Below are positions 16,432 to 26,088 of a DNA stretch of 64,000 nucleotides, in pieces. Made by a program: the position numbers and the translations under genes. A model generated the notes under the pieces. It had not been told where the DNA came from and made no database searches. It saw only the letters and a list, made by a program, of their open reading frames with translations. The first letter of the stretch is position 1, and each line of letters begins with the position of its first letter. Source of the DNA: Mesorhizobium sp. (GTDB lineage: Bacteria; Pseudomonadota; Alphaproteobacteria; Rhizobiales; Rhizobiaceae); contig SAQL01000003.1 in the NCBI GenBank assembly GCA_004020645.1, positions 248,001 to 312,000 on the forward strand. Reading direction: 5' to 3'.

Positions 16432-18072
16432 TCACGCCTCGAGCCAGACCTTGTCGAAATGCTGCTCCAGCGACTGGTGCTGCTCGCAGCCATGCACGCC
16501 CTTGCGGAACGTCCTGTAGACCGAGCGCCAATAAGGCTGGATGATGATGCCGGAGTCGCGCAAATTCTGTTCGATCTTGGCCATGATCTCGCGGCGCTCG
16601 CCGGCGTCGGGTGTGGCCAGCGCCTTGTCCAGCAAGGCGTCGAACTCTGGATTGGCGTAGGCGGTCTCGTTCCAGGCGGCGCCGGATCTGTAGGCCAGCG
16701 CCAGCACCTGGACGCCCAGCGGCCGGCCGAGCCACTCGGTGCAGGAGAAGGGATATTTGCTCCAGTCGTTCCAGAACGTCGCCGCCGGCAGCACGGTTCG
16801 CTTGACCTTCAGCCCGGCGTCGCGCATCTGCGCGGCGATGGCGTCGCCGGTGTTCTTCTGCCAGTCGACATCGACGGAGATGAGGTCGTATTCGTGGTCG
16901 GATTTGCCGGCCTCGGCAAGCAGCGCCTTGGCTTGATCGATATTGCGGACGGCCGGGCCAATATCGGCGTATTCGGCATGCATCGGGCCGACATGGTGGT
17001 TCTCGGCCGGCTTGCCGCGGTCGTCCATGCCGATCTTCAGGATCGCGGCATTGTCAACGGCGAGCTGGGCGGCCCGCCGCACCCTGATGTCGTCATAGGG
17101 CGGATTGCCGACATTGAAACGCGCGACGATGGTCGAGCCGGTGGCAAGCTCCGAATTGCTCAGCTCCATGGCGTCGGTTTGCGAAACCGTATCGGCGGCG
17201 GTTTCGTGGTTGGTGTCGATCTCGCCCGATTCAAATGCCGAAAACATCGCATTGGGATCGGAGCCGTAGTCGACCCATTGGATGCCGTCGAGCCAGAAGT
17301 CGCCTTTCCACCACGGTCTGTCCTTGCGGCGGACCTCGGCGCCGACTTCGGCGTCCCATGTCACCAGTTCGCAAGGTCCTGTGGTGATCGCCAGCGCCTT
17401 CAGCGGATCGCCGTCGCCATCGTAGCTGCGATGCATGATCAGCGCCGGATAGTCGGTCATGCCGGCAATCAGCGAAATGTCGGGCTTCGGCAGATTGAGC
17501 CGGACGGTAAAGTCGTCGACGCGCTCGATGCCGCCGTCGATGGGTTTCTTGGTGGCGGCGTCGACCAGCGCCCCCATCCGCTCGGCGACCGAATTGCCGG
17601 GGACGCTGGCATCGCACCAGCGCGTCAGGTTGTGGACGACATCGTCGGCGTTGAAGGTGTCGCCGTTCGACCAGGTGATACCCTTGCGGACGTGCAGTGT
17701 GAGCACGCGCGCGTCGTCGCTGGTCTCCCAGCTCTCGAGCAACCACGGCTCGAACGTAAAATCGCGGTTCCAGCGCACCAGATATTCGTTGCACTGGCGG
17801 GCGACATTGGACATTTCAACGCCGTCGAAGGTGCGCGGGTCCTTCCAGCCCTTGACGTTCATGGCAACGCGCAAGACGCCGCCGCGCTTCGGCTCCTGCG
17901 CCCTGGCCGGGGAAGGCGCGAGCCCGCCAAGCGCCAGCCCGCCGGCGGCGCTGACGCCAAGTGCTGCCATGGTGGCGAGATATTCGCGCCGGTTCATGCT
18001 GCCCTTCTTGAAGCCGTCGGCGACGGGCTCGGCCTGCGGATGCAACGCTCTGTCGGTCAACATGAACTTCAT
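16432..18072 (-). CDS. Peptide/dipeptide-type ABC substrate-binding protein, Tat-exported
   Basis: A 546-residue periplasmic binding protein of family SBP_bac_5 (DppA/OppA-like). Near residue 27 the sequence [19 protein letters not shown] followed by ARAQE is a twin-arginine signal peptide, so export is likely folded via Tat. Family landmarks include [38 protein letters not shown] and [15 protein letters not shown]. No permease or ATPase gene lies nearby, so it is an orphan here or uses components encoded elsewhere. It is the last of a reverse-strand group with an esterase, an isochorismatase-like hydrolase and an M24 protein. The true start may be the ATG beginning MNRREYL. Confidence 0.87.
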   Translation of the reverse strand: MKFMLTDRALHPQAEPVADGFKKGSMNRREYLATMAALGVSAAGGLALGGLAPSPARAQEPKRGGVLRVAMNVKGWKDPRTFDGVEMSNVARQCNEYLVRWNRDFTFEPWLLESWETSDDARVLTLHVRKGITWSNGDTFNADDVVHNLTRWCDASVPGNSVAERMGALVDAATKKPIDGGIERVDDFTVRLNLPKPDISLIAGMTDYPALIMHRSYDGDGDPLKALAITTGPCELVTWDAEVGAEVRRKDRPWWKGDFWLDGIQWVDYGSDPNAMFSAFESGEIDTNHETAADTVSQTDAMELSNSELATGSTIVARFNVGNPPYDDIRVRRAAQLAVDNAAILKIGMDDRGKPAENHHVGPMHAEYADIGPAVRNIDQAKALLAEAGKSDHEYDLISVDVDWQKNTGDAIAAQMRDAGLKVKRTVLPAATFWNDWSKYPFSCTEWLGRPLGVQVLALAYRSGAAWNETAYANPEFDALLDKALATPDAGERREIMAKIEQNLRDSGIIIQPYWRSVYRTFRKGVHGCEQHQSLEQHFDKVWLEA

Positions 18073-18274
18073 CGTCGAATCCTCCCTGTCGGCGCCCGGT
18101 CGACCGCGTCGCGGGGGCGGATGCGGCCGCCGGGCGCCTTTGCCATGGGCAATGATAGTTCGGGTTTTAGCGAGGAAATGTTCGCGTTTCCGCAGTTGTT
18201 GTGCGCTGTTCCGCAGAGGTGGAGAGTGGCTTGCACTGCTGCAGTGCGGAATCTTTCGAGACGCCGGCGGGACA

Positions 18275-18309
18275 GCGCCCCCTCTGTCCTGCAGGACAGA
18301 GGGGGGCGC
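18275..18309. repeat. Short palindromic repeat (RIME-like fragment)
   Basis: A near-perfect 35-base palindrome (GCGCCCCCTCTGTCCTG with its complement around CAGGACAGA) inside the 315-base gap upstream of the binding-protein gene. The preceding CGGAATCTTTCGAGACGCCG matches the left flank of the copy at 59352, so both come from the same element family. The rest of the gap holds nothing else I can support. Confidence 0.7.
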
Positions 18310-18388
18310 GAAGGATCACCAGCCTTCCTGGTTCCGAGTGGCCGGTGCAATTCCCCGCCGCCGACGCGGAGATGCGGCGGAACAGCCC

Positions 18389-19366
18389 CTACAACCAGTC
18401 GCCTTTGCCGAGGGTGGCGATGGCGGCGACGACGCGGGTGAAGGCTTCGCCGGCCCGTGGCACGGTTTTGCGGGCGCGCAGGAAACTGTGCACGAGGCGC
18501 GGCTCCTCGTACCACCAGGCGCGGCCGCCGGCGGCAAGGATGCGGTCGCGATAGGCCTCGCCGTCCGATGACAGCGGATCGCATTGCGCTGTGACGATAA
18601 CCGTCGGCGGCAGGCCGGAGAAGTCGCCGTCGCGCAGCGGCGAGAAGGTCGGGTCGTCCGGCGACTGCGCCTTGCCGGAGCGGACCTGGCGATAGAATTC
18701 GATGTCGCTGAGCGTCAGCAGCGGCGCCTCGGCGTGCACGACATAGGAGCCGGCGCTCTCGTCACCGCCCAGCTCGGGACAGATCAGCACCTGGCCGATC
18801 GCGGGGCGAGGGTGGCGGCGCGCCGCATGCGCCACCCCAGCGGCGAGATTGCCGCCGGCGCTCTCGCCGCACAGCACGATCGGCAACCCGCTTGTCGACG
18901 CCGCACATTCGAACACCGCCAGCGCATCGTCGAAGGCGGCCGGATGCAGATGTTCAGGCGCCAGCCGGTAGTCGGCCGACAGCACGGCAAAGCCGGTACC
19001 GGCGCAAATCTCGGCGCAGATGTCGTCATGGCTGTCGAGACCGCCAAGCACGAAGCCGCCGCCGTGATAGTAGACGACCACCGCTTGCGGCGCCTTGCCC
19101 GCCAGCTGGTAGCGCCTGATCGGGATCGCCTGATCGCCGGCGGCAACCGTGCCGTCGCTGGCTTCGACGCCTGCGGGAGTGCCTGCGTGGAATGCCCGGC
19201 ACATCGCGTCATAGACCGCCCGCTGCTTGTCGACCGGCAGATCCATTTCGGGCGGATACCATGCGTTGACCCGGTCGATATAGGTCCACAGCGCCGGGTC
19301 GAGCAGCGTCGCGTATTTTTCCCGTTTTGCTTTTTCGGGCTTTTCCGCGTCACTGACCATCGCCAT
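18389..19366 (-). CDS. Alpha/beta hydrolase, hormone-sensitive-lipase type
   Basis: A 325-residue esterase-like enzyme. The oxyanion-hole motif is YYHGGGFVLGGLDSHDD, the nucleophile elbow is CGESAGGNLA, and an acid/His pair is plausible at ITAQCDPLSSDG and RLVHSFLR; these define the HSL family. It probably hydrolyses a carboxylic ester in the cytoplasm. It begins 20 bases after the isochorismatase-like gene, so the two are likely co-transcribed. Confidence 0.88.
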   Translation of the reverse strand: MAMVSDAEKPEKAKREKYATLLDPALWTYIDRVNAWYPPEMDLPVDKQRAVYDAMCRAFHAGTPAGVEASDGTVAAGDQAIPIRRYQLAGKAPQAVVVYYHGGGFVLGGLDSHDDICAEICAGTGFAVLSADYRLAPEHLHPAAFDDALAVFECAASTSGLPIVLCGESAGGNLAAGVAHAARRHPRPAIGQVLICPELGGDESAGSYVVHAEAPLLTLSDIEFYRQVRSGKAQSPDDPTFSPLRDGDFSGLPPTVIVTAQCDPLSSDGEAYRDRILAAGGRAWWYEEPRLVHSFLRARKTVPRAGEAFTRVVAAIATLGKGDWL

Positions 19367-19386
19367 GCGGGTCCCCCCTGGAAGCG

Positions 19387-20067
19387 TCAGAGTTCGTCGT
19401 ATAGCCGGGCGGCGTTTTCATAGGTAAAGCGCAAAGGCACCGAGCCCACGACCTGCCATGCATCGACCGTCTCGCCTGCCATCAGCCGGCAGGCGCCGTC
19501 GGTGGTGGTGACGGCGCCGCCATAGAGCCGGTTGGCAAGGTTGAGGATGGCGGTCTGGTGCATCGCCGTGCTGCCGCTGCCGCACGCATCCTTGACCAGC
19601 AGCACCCGAAAGCCTGATGACACCGCATCCCTGACCGTGGCGTCGATGCAGGCCTCGGTCCATACGCCGGCAACGACCAGCCACTCGATCCCTTCGGCCT
19701 TGAGCCGGCCGGCAGCAGGGCCCGCACCGAAGGCGCTGGCCTCAGTCTTGACCAGCATCATCTCGCCGGCGAGCGGCGCCACTTCCGGACAGATCGCCGT
19801 CAGCGGATCGTCCTTGTCGGAGAAGGCCGACCTGCCATTGGCATCGACCGGATGGAACCGCCGCGCCTCCCTGGTGAGATCGACGATATAGGCCGAATGG
19901 TAGAGCAGCACATCGTTGGCCCGCGCCGCCGCCTGCAGGCGCTGGACGTTGGCGAGGATGTCGGCAAAACCCTCGACCAGGTAACGCTTGTCCTGCCGGT
20001 GCTCCTCCTGCAGGTCGACGAACACCGCGGCCACCGTGCCGCGCTCGATGGAGACCGGGCCCTTCAT
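19387..20067 (-). CDS. Isochorismatase-family cysteine hydrolase
   Basis: A 226-residue member of the isochorismatase-like hydrolases. The triad is visible: Asp in AAVFVDLQEEH, Lys in MMLVKTEASAF and the nucleophilic Cys in VVAGVWTEACIDATVRDA. Family members with a Cys hydrolyse amides such as nicotinamide, carbamoylsarcosine, biuret or ureidoacrylate, rather than isochorismate. The substrate is not evident. It is followed closely by the HSL-type esterase and separated from the M24 gene upstream by a palindromic repeat. Confidence 0.85.
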   Translation of the reverse strand: MKGPVSIERGTVAAVFVDLQEEHRQDKRYLVEGFADILANVQRLQAAARANDVLLYHSAYIVDLTREARRFHPVDANGRSAFSDKDDPLTAICPEVAPLAGEMMLVKTEASAFGAGPAAGRLKAEGIEWLVVAGVWTEACIDATVRDAVSSGFRVLLVKDACGSGSTAMHQTAILNLANRLYGGAVTTTDGACRLMAGETVDAWQVVGSVPLRFTYENAARLYDEL

Positions 20068-20082
20068 TCGGATACCTGAACT

Positions 20083-20265
20083 TCGTCATTGCAGGGCGCA
20101 GCAGCCGCGAAGCGGCATCGCGAAGACCCTGGAATCCATGCCGCTACCTCTAGCGAAGAATGCAGCGGAACAGAATTCTGCACCGTCTCGAAACCTAGAG
20201 GTAACGGCATGGATCCTAGGGTCTGCGCCGCGTCGCTGCGCTCCTTGCTCCGCCATAGGATAACG
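20083..20265. repeat. Family-B palindromic repeat (copy B1)
   Basis: The outer arms CGTCATTGCAGGGCG / CGCCATAGGATAACG and the inner arms GACCCTGGAATCCATGCCG / CGGCATGGATCCTAGGGTC form a cruciform-like element that occupies the gap between the M24 and isochorismatase-like genes. Related copies lie at 38382-38590 and 55732-55890. Confidence 0.8.
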
Positions 20266-20335
20266 AGAGCATGGGTTCTGCGGCTACTCCCGAAGGTTTG
20301 CGATACCGCACCGCGACCAGTAGTGGATGCTGGGG

Positions 20336-21640
20336 TCAAACTTGTTTCTCCAGAAAATCGTCCTCATAGGGAAAGCGCGACAGAAGCTCGGTGCCGGTCT
20401 CGGTGACCAGGATCTCGTCCTCGAGCTTGACACCCTCGCGTCCGCCTTTTTCGCCGATATAGCTCTCAACGCTGACCACCATGCCGGGCGCGACAAAACC
20501 GTCGCGGCCATAGGTCTCGTAGTCCATGGCGTGCGCGATGAACGGCGTCTCGCCATGCATGCCGACGCCGTGCATGACAGACGTGTAGCGCTGGTCGACG
20601 AAGCGGTCCGGGATCTTCCAGGCCTTTTCGGCAATCTCGCGAAACGCCATGCCCGGCCTGACGATCGAGATGTTGTGCTGAACCTGGTCGTGGGCCATGC
20701 GGTAGAGCGATTTCTGATAATCCGTCGGCTTGCCCGGGCCGCAGCGGAAGGTGCGCGAGAAGTCCGAATAATAGCCGTAGCAGCCGATCGTATCGGTATC
20801 CAGCGCCAAAAGTTCGCCCGGCCTGATCTTGCGGCCGCTGGCCTCGTTGAACCATGGGTTGGTGCGCTGGCCCGAGGTCAAGAGCCGGGTTTCGATGAAC
20901 TCACCGCCCTGCCGGATCACCTCGTGATACATGATGGCGAACAGATCGTTTTCGGACACGCCGGGCTTGATCGCCTCGCGCACGGCATAGACGGCGGCCT
21001 CGGCGCCGGCCATCGACACCTGCAGGCACTTTACTTCTTCGGGCGTCTTGACCGCCCGCACGGCGAGGATCTCGCCTTGACAATCCCGGACCTCGCAGCC
21101 GCGCTTTTCCAGCGCCAGCGCCTGCAGATGGCCGCAGCGGTCGAGGCCGAGCTTCATCGAGCCGCCGCCATGCGCCTTGAGCAGTTCGGCGATTTCGTCG
21201 GCGAAGGAACCTGCGGTTTCGTCGTCGCGGCCCGACACCGAAGACCACACCAGCTTGGACGGCCGCGCCTCGTCGATGGTGTCGAGCACCATCGAGACAT
21301 GATAGCTCTGCGGATATTCGAACAGCACGATCGGCCCTTCGGTCGGGATGAAGAAGTAGCGGGTCGAGTTGCGCAGGAAATAACCGAACATGTTGCGTGA
21401 GCCGGTGGCGTAGCGCTGGTTATAGGGATCGAACAGCACGACGGCGCCATAACCGGACTCGCGCATCCAGGCGCGCAGCTTCGCCAGCCGCCCCTTGCGC
21501 AGCGCGTCCGCATCAATGAAGGACGGCTCGGTGTCGGACAGCCACATGCCGCCGGCCGGATCGGCCGCCGCCGGGTGGCGCATGCGGTCTTTGAAGTCGA
21601 CGTCCTCGGTGCTGTCGGGGTCGAACACGACAATGCTCAT
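20336..21640 (-). CDS. M24-fold (pita-bread) metalloprotein, DddP-like
   Basis: A 434-residue member of the creatinase/Xaa-Pro peptidase fold. Metal ligands can be read as D281, D283 and D293 (ALDTDTIGCYGYYSDFSR), H357 (MHGVGMHGE), E392 (VVSVESYIGE) and E407 (KLEDEILVT). Their spacing (2, 10, 64, 35, 15) equals that recalled for the DMSP lyase DddP, not that of typical prolidases. The position of the DddP catalytic Asp, six residues after the His, is Gly363 here. It could therefore be a DddP relative with another C-O/C-N lyase or hydrolase activity, or a peptidase. It lies in a group with a GlxA-type regulator and hydrolases. Confidence 0.78.
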   Translation of the reverse strand: MSIVVFDPDSTEDVDFKDRMRHPAAADPAGGMWLSDTEPSFIDADALRKGRLAKLRAWMRESGYGAVVLFDPYNQRYATGSRNMFGYFLRNSTRYFFIPTEGPIVLFEYPQSYHVSMVLDTIDEARPSKLVWSSVSGRDDETAGSFADEIAELLKAHGGGSMKLGLDRCGHLQALALEKRGCEVRDCQGEILAVRAVKTPEEVKCLQVSMAGAEAAVYAVREAIKPGVSENDLFAIMYHEVIRQGGEFIETRLLTSGQRTNPWFNEASGRKIRPGELLALDTDTIGCYGYYSDFSRTFRCGPGKPTDYQKSLYRMAHDQVQHNISIVRPGMAFREIAEKAWKIPDRFVDQRYTSVMHGVGMHGETPFIAHAMDYETYGRDGFVAPGMVVSVESYIGEKGGREGVKLEDEILVTETGTELLSRFPYEDDFLEKQV

Positions 21641-21737
21641 GGGTGCCTCCTGGAAGCCCTGAACATAGCTGTGCGTCGCGATGAGCTTGTGCGGAACACC
21701 GCAGATGTTATGCGAAATACCGCTTGTAGCGCTCTAC

Positions 21738-21909
21738 GGCGCCCCCCTCTGTCCTGCCGGACATCTCCCCACTTGGGGGGAGATTGGCAGCTTCGGCGTT
21801 CCGCTCATTCCTGCAACGTTGGCGATTGGCGAAATCAGCGGTGACAGCCGATCTCCCCCCAAGTGGGGACCAAGTGGGGGAGATGGCCGGCAGGCCAGAG
21901 GGGGGCGCT
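21738..21909. repeat. RIME-like palindromic repeat
   Basis: It occupies most of the gap between the GlxA-type regulator and the M24 gene. The ends GGCGCCCCCCTCTGTCCTG and CCAGAGGGGGGCGC are inverted, and the inner arms are CTCCCCACTTGGGGGGAGAT and ATCTCCCCCCAAGTGGGGA. The same modules recur at 26273, 50149, 57369, 59352 and 61307. Confidence 0.85.
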
Positions 21910-21946
21910 GTCCCGCCGTCGTTGCGCCGCGTCAGCGCGCGGGCGC

Positions 21947-22924
21947 CTAATGCCTGCGCATCGCCTTCGGCGCATGGCCATGCTCCTCCCTGAAAGCCCG
22001 CGCAAAGCTCGACATCGAAGCAAAACCGCAGGCGAGCGCCACGTCGCGCACCATCAGCGTCGAATGCGCCAGGAGATCGGCGGCGCGCTTCAGCCGCAGA
22101 CGGCGGTAATAGCCGTTGGGCGAAATGCTGAGCTCGGAGCGGAAGTTTCGTTCGAGCTTGTCGGAGGAGACGCCGAGCTTTTCCGCCAGCGCCGCCATGC
22201 CGAGCCGCTCCTCCACCGCATCCTCCATAATGGCGATGGCCGACAGCACCAGTTCGTTCTGGACGCCGGTGCGTAACCGCAGCGGCATCAGCTTGCGGTC
22301 GACGCTGGAGCGCAGCGGGCTGTGCACGAACCATTCGGCGACGCCGGCCGCGAGTTCGGCGCCAAAATCGTTGGTGATGATCTCCAGCATCATGTCGAGG
22401 CTGCCGACGCCGCCGGCCGAGGTGAAGCGCTTACGGTCGATGACGTAGAGATCGCGCCTCAGCTCGATGTCCGGAAACGCCTCGGTGAACGCTGCCTGGC
22501 TGGTCCAGTGCAAGGTGCAGGCATGGCCGTCGAGCAGGCCGGCCCGCGCCAGGAAGAAGGCGGCATCCGCCACCGCGCCGATATGAGCGCCGCCGCGCAG
22601 GCTCCTGCGGATCCAGCCCACCGCGTCCTCCGCGACGAGATGATCGGCATCACCGCCCGAACAGACGACGATGCGGTCGACCTTCGGCGCATCGCCGGCA
22701 AAAAAGCCCGGCTGGATAACGACGCCGTTCGAGGCCTCGACCGGGCCTTCGGCGGCACCGACGATGATCCAGCGGTAGCAGTCCCGCTTCGCCAGCACGT
22801 TGGCCGCGCGCAGCGGCTCGATCACCGAACTGAACGCCATCATCGGAAAACCGGGGAAGACCAGCACCGCGAAGCTGAGCGGGGCGTCGTTTGCCGTCGG
22901 CTGGTCTCGCTCTCGAGTGGTCAT
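21947..22924 (-). CDS. GlxA-family AraC-type transcriptional regulator
   Basis: A 325-residue regulator with an N-terminal DJ-1/PfpI-like domain (PLSFAVLVFPGFPMMAFSSV, then VVCSGGDADHLVAED) and a C-terminal double helix-turn-helix of the AraC family (LGVSSDKLERNFRSELSIS and VRDVALACGFASMSSFARAF). This class often controls catabolism of quaternary amines or related nitrogen compounds. The start at 22924 is preferred because the 14-residue extension to 22966 has no family character. It is first in a reverse-strand group, so it may regulate the downstream M24 and hydrolase genes. Confidence 0.85.
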   Translation of the reverse strand: MTTRERDQPTANDAPLSFAVLVFPGFPMMAFSSVIEPLRAANVLAKRDCYRWIIVGAAEGPVEASNGVVIQPGFFAGDAPKVDRIVVCSGGDADHLVAEDAVGWIRRSLRGGAHIGAVADAAFFLARAGLLDGHACTLHWTSQAAFTEAFPDIELRRDLYVIDRKRFTSAGGVGSLDMMLEIITNDFGAELAAGVAEWFVHSPLRSSVDRKLMPLRLRTGVQNELVLSAIAIMEDAVEERLGMAALAEKLGVSSDKLERNFRSELSISPNGYYRRLRLKRAADLLAHSTLMVRDVALACGFASMSSFARAFREEHGHAPKAMRRH

Positions 22925-23120
22925 GGCTTCAACCGTGCCTGTGGGCAATTGCAGGGAAGGCCACAATTCCGCCGGATGCCACTCAGGTCAACGGGCGGTG
23001 GGTCAGTTTGAAAATTCCATCGCGCCTAGGCGCTGTCGCCTATCTGGCCGAACTCCTAAATGCTTGCCGCGCATTGGAGATAGTGATGGGGGTGCTGCGC
23101 GGCCCGTGCAAGCAGCGGAT

Positions 23121-23309
23121 TTAGATAGCTACAATTAGCTTCATGACCTGTTTACGGTCTTCCGGCGACCATTGCTTCGGGTCTTCCCCGTGAGCGATCG
23201 CGCCGTGAAGCTCGACATGCTTCATCACTTCCGCCTCGGTCTCTGCCGTGAACGTCGCTGGACAGGCCTCGTTTCCCGGATAGTCCCTGCAACGATACGA
23301 GTAAGCCAT
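23121..23309 (-). CDS. DUF1059 small protein
   Basis: A 62-residue protein matching the DUF1059 family: YRCRDYPGNEACPATFTAET with two cysteines and a following EVMKHVELHGAIAHG helix. The function of the family is unknown; a small metal- or redox-binding role is often assumed from the Cys/His content. It stands alone between the GlxA-type regulator and the transsulfuration genes. Confidence 0.8.
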   Translation of the reverse strand: MAYSYRCRDYPGNEACPATFTAETEAEVMKHVELHGAIAHGEDPKQWSPEDRKQVMKLIVAI

Positions 23310-23437
23310 GACTTTCCCTCCAGGTTGCCCCGATAGAAAAGCGAGGGTACGTCGCCTTTGTCAATTCACAGTTGGATGCGCCAGTCAGCCGGGAAATTTC
23401 AAACTGACGCCACTATCCAACAGGGCACGGACCCCCT

Positions 23438-24619
23438 TCAACTCGCCAGCGCCTGATCCAAATCCGCAATCAAATCATCGCCGTCCTCGATCCCGGCCGA
23501 CAATCGCACCAGCGAATCCGAAATCCCGATCTCGGCCCGCTTTTTCGCCGGGATCGAGCCATGTGTCATCAGCGCCGGGTGCTCGATCAGGCTTTCGACG
23601 CCGCCGAGGCTTTCGGCTAGCGTGAACAGTTGCGTGTGTTCGAGGAAGCGTTTGGTGGCGGCGAGGTCGCGGTCGAGCTCGACCGTGATCATGCCGCCGA
23701 AGGCGTGCATCTGCCGCCTGGCGATGGCGTGCTGCGGGTGGCTGGGGAGACCGGGATAGATGACGCGGCGGATATCGGGACGGCTTTCCAGCCAGTGCGC
23801 GATCTTCTGGCCGTTCGATGAATGGCGCTCCATCCTCAGTGCCAGCGTCTTGAGGCCGCGCAGCGCCAGAAAACTGTCGAATGGGCCGGAAATAGCGCCG
23901 ATGGCGTTCTGCAGGAATTTCAGGCGGTCGGCGAGATCCTTGTTGTCGCCGACAACGGCGACGCCCCCGACCATGTCGGAATGGCCGTTGAGGTATTTCG
24001 TCGTCGAGTGGACTGATATGTCGATGCCGAGCTCCAGCGGCCGCTGCAGATAGGGACTGCAGAAGGTGTTGTCGGCAACCGAGAGCACGCCTTTGCGCCG
24101 GGCCAGCGCTGCGACCGCTTCGAGATCGACGACGCGCAGCAGCGGGTTGGTTGGCGTCTCGACCCAGAGCATTTTGGTTTCCGGGCGGATCGCCGCCTCG
24201 ACCGCGGCCAGATCGGTGAAGTCGACGAAGTCGACCTGCAAATTGGCCGAGCGCTTGCGCACCCGCTCGAGCAGCCGGAAGGTGCCGCCATAGATGTCGT
24301 CGGTGGCGACGACATGGGCGCCGGAATCGAGCAGTTCGAAAATGGTGGCGATCGCCGCCAGCCCCGAAGCGAAGGCGAAGGCGGCTGCGCCGCTTTCGAG
24401 ATCGGCGACCGCGCGCTCGAAGGCGAAGCGGGTCGGGTTCTGGCTGCGGGCGTATTCAAATCCCTTGTGCACGCCCGGGCTCTGCTGGCCATAGGTCGAG
24501 GTCGCATAGATCGGCACCATCACCGCGCCCGTCGTCGGGTCGTGGCTCTGGCCGCCATGGATCGTGCGCGTCGAGAAGGCCAGACGGTTCCTGCCCGATA
24601 GGGTTTCTCTTATGGTCAT
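23438..24619 (-). CDS. Cystathionine gamma-lyase/synthase-type PLP enzyme
   Basis: A 393-residue Cys/Met-metabolism PLP enzyme (fold type I). The cofactor lysine is in HSTTKYLNGHSDMVGG, and the N-terminal TRTIHGGQSHDPTTGAVMVP and GLAAIATIFELLDSG are typical. Next to a cystathionine beta-synthase, the likely role is cleavage of cystathionine to cysteine, 2-oxobutyrate and ammonia in reverse transsulfuration; a synthase role cannot be excluded by eye. Its start overlaps the stop of the upstream gene by four bases, so the two are translationally coupled. Confidence 0.9.
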   Translation of the reverse strand: MTIRETLSGRNRLAFSTRTIHGGQSHDPTTGAVMVPIYATSTYGQQSPGVHKGFEYARSQNPTRFAFERAVADLESGAAAFAFASGLAAIATIFELLDSGAHVVATDDIYGGTFRLLERVRKRSANLQVDFVDFTDLAAVEAAIRPETKMLWVETPTNPLLRVVDLEAVAALARRKGVLSVADNTFCSPYLQRPLELGIDISVHSTTKYLNGHSDMVGGVAVVGDNKDLADRLKFLQNAIGAISGPFDSFLALRGLKTLALRMERHSSNGQKIAHWLESRPDIRRVIYPGLPSHPQHAIARRQMHAFGGMITVELDRDLAATKRFLEHTQLFTLAESLGGVESLIEHPALMTHGSIPAKKRAEIGISDSLVRLSAGIEDGDDLIADLDQALAS

Positions 24620-26088
24620 CGGGCGCGCCTCAGATGGTTGATCAGGTCGATGCGGGTTATCAAGCCAATGAATTCGTCGCCATCGAAGACGATGGCGACT
24701 TCGTTGCGGTCGAACACCGGCAGCAGCGCGTCCAGCGTCTGGCTGGCCTGCAGCGTGTGCAAATTGGAGGTCATCGCCGTGCGCACCGGGGCCTTAAAAC
24801 GGTCCCAGCGGCTGTCATAGGGGCCTTCGACGTGGGCGAGGATATCGCTTTCGTCGACGATGCCGACCAGCTTGCCGTCGTCCAGCACCGGCAGTTGCGA
24901 GACATCCGAACGGCGCATGCGGCCATAGGCGTTGAGCAGGCTTTCGTCCGGGCCGACAGACACGATGTCGCCGGTGCGCAGTGTGCGCATCACCAGATCG
25001 CGCAGGTCGCCATGCTGCTCTTGCTCGGCGAGGCCCTGTTCGGCGAGCCAAAAATCGTCGAATACTTTCGACAGGTACTTATTGCCGCTGTCGCAGACGA
25101 AGGTGACGACCCGTTTCGGTACGGTCTGCTCGCGGCAATAGCGAAGCGCAGTCGAAAGCAGCGTGCCGGACGACGAGCCGGCGAGGATGCCTTCCCGCGA
25201 AAGCAGGTCGCGCACGGCCAGCATGCTCTGCTTGTCGGTGATGGAGTAGGCCTTCTTGACCAGCGACAGATCGGCATTGGGCGGGACGAAATCCTCGCCG
25301 ATGCCTTCCACGGTCCAACTTCCGGCCTCTATCATCTTGCCGGTCTTGATCAAGGGCGCCAGCACCGAGCCGACCGGATCGGCGAGAATCATCTCGGTCT
25401 TCGGCGAGACCTTTGCGAAATAGCGGCCAAGCCCGGTCAGCGTGCCGCCCGAACCGACGCCGACGACCACTGCGTCGACGTCGCCATCGAGCTGTTGAAA
25501 GATTTCCGGACCGGTCGTGGTTTCATGGGCGTCCGGATTGGCCGGATTGGCGAATTGGTTGGCATAGAAGGCGCCGGGCAGCTCCGCGGCGATCTTTTCG
25601 GCCATGTCCTGGTAGTATTCGGCGTGGCCCTTGCCGACGTCGGAACGGGTCATGCGCACTTCCGCGCCGAGCGCGCGCAGGTGCTGGATCTTTTCGCGCG
25701 ACATCTTGTCGGGCACGACGAGAATGATGCGGTAACCCTTGGGGATGCCAACCTGGGCGAGGCCAAGACCGGTATTGCCGGCGGTCGCCTCGACGATGGT
25801 GCCGCCGCGCTTCAGCTTGCCCTGTTTTTCGGCGGCGGCAATCATCGACAGCGCGATGCGGTCCTTGATCGAGCCGCCGGGATTCTGGCTTTCGAGCTTG
25901 ATGAACAGCCGGCACTTGCCGATGTCGAATTTGGTCAGCTCGACGACCGGCGTCTGCCCGATCAGGTCGAGAACCGATGCATAGGGCGGACGCAGGCGGG
26001 ACATTGCCCTGTCTGAGGATGTGGCCCCGTCCGAATGGGCACTGCCCGAGGCGGAACTGTCGGGTGCGGCGATCTTGGGCTTGCTCAT
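24616..26088 (-). CDS. Cystathionine beta-synthase with C-terminal CBS pair
   Basis: A 490-residue fold-type-II PLP enzyme. The PLP lysine is in NPGGSIKDRIALS, the substrate loop is EATAGNTGLGLAQ, and the phosphate loop is GVGSGGTLTGLG. The last 130 residues form a CBS-domain pair (TGDIVSVGPDESLLNAYGRM, SQLPVLDDGKLVGIVDESD, then TAMTSNLHTLQASQTLDALL), a possible regulatory nucleotide/SAM-binding module. It would condense serine and homocysteine to cystathionine. The first 28 residues are low-complexity, so the ATG encoding MSRLRPPYASV may be the real start. Confidence 0.9.
   Translation of the reverse strand: MSKPKIAAPDSSASGSAHSDGATSSDRAMSRLRPPYASVLDLIGQTPVVELTKFDIGKCRLFIKLESQNPGGSIKDRIALSMIAAAEKQGKLKRGGTIVEATAGNTGLGLAQVGIPKGYRIILVVPDKMSREKIQHLRALGAEVRMTRSDVGKGHAEYYQDMAEKIAAELPGAFYANQFANPANPDAHETTTGPEIFQQLDGDVDAVVVGVGSGGTLTGLGRYFAKVSPKTEMILADPVGSVLAPLIKTGKMIEAGSWTVEGIGEDFVPPNADLSLVKKAYSITDKQSMLAVRDLLSREGILAGSSSGTLLSTALRYCREQTVPKRVVTFVCDSGNKYLSKVFDDFWLAEQGLAEQEQHGDLRDLVMRTLRTGDIVSVGPDESLLNAYGRMRRSDVSQLPVLDDGKLVGIVDESDILAHVEGPYDSRWDRFKAPVRTAMTSNLHTLQASQTLDALLPVFDRNEVAIVFDGDEFIGLITRIDLINHLRRAR

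Noticed and set aside
16459..18441. 660-codon plus-strand open frame opposite the binding-protein gene
   Set aside because: It is a shadow of a well-supported SBP_bac_5 gene; the composition is typical of antisense frames in GC-rich DNA and no family is visible.
18069..18584. 171-codon minus-strand open frame before the binding-protein gene
   Set aside because: It overlaps the HSL esterase gene in another frame and runs through a palindromic repeat.
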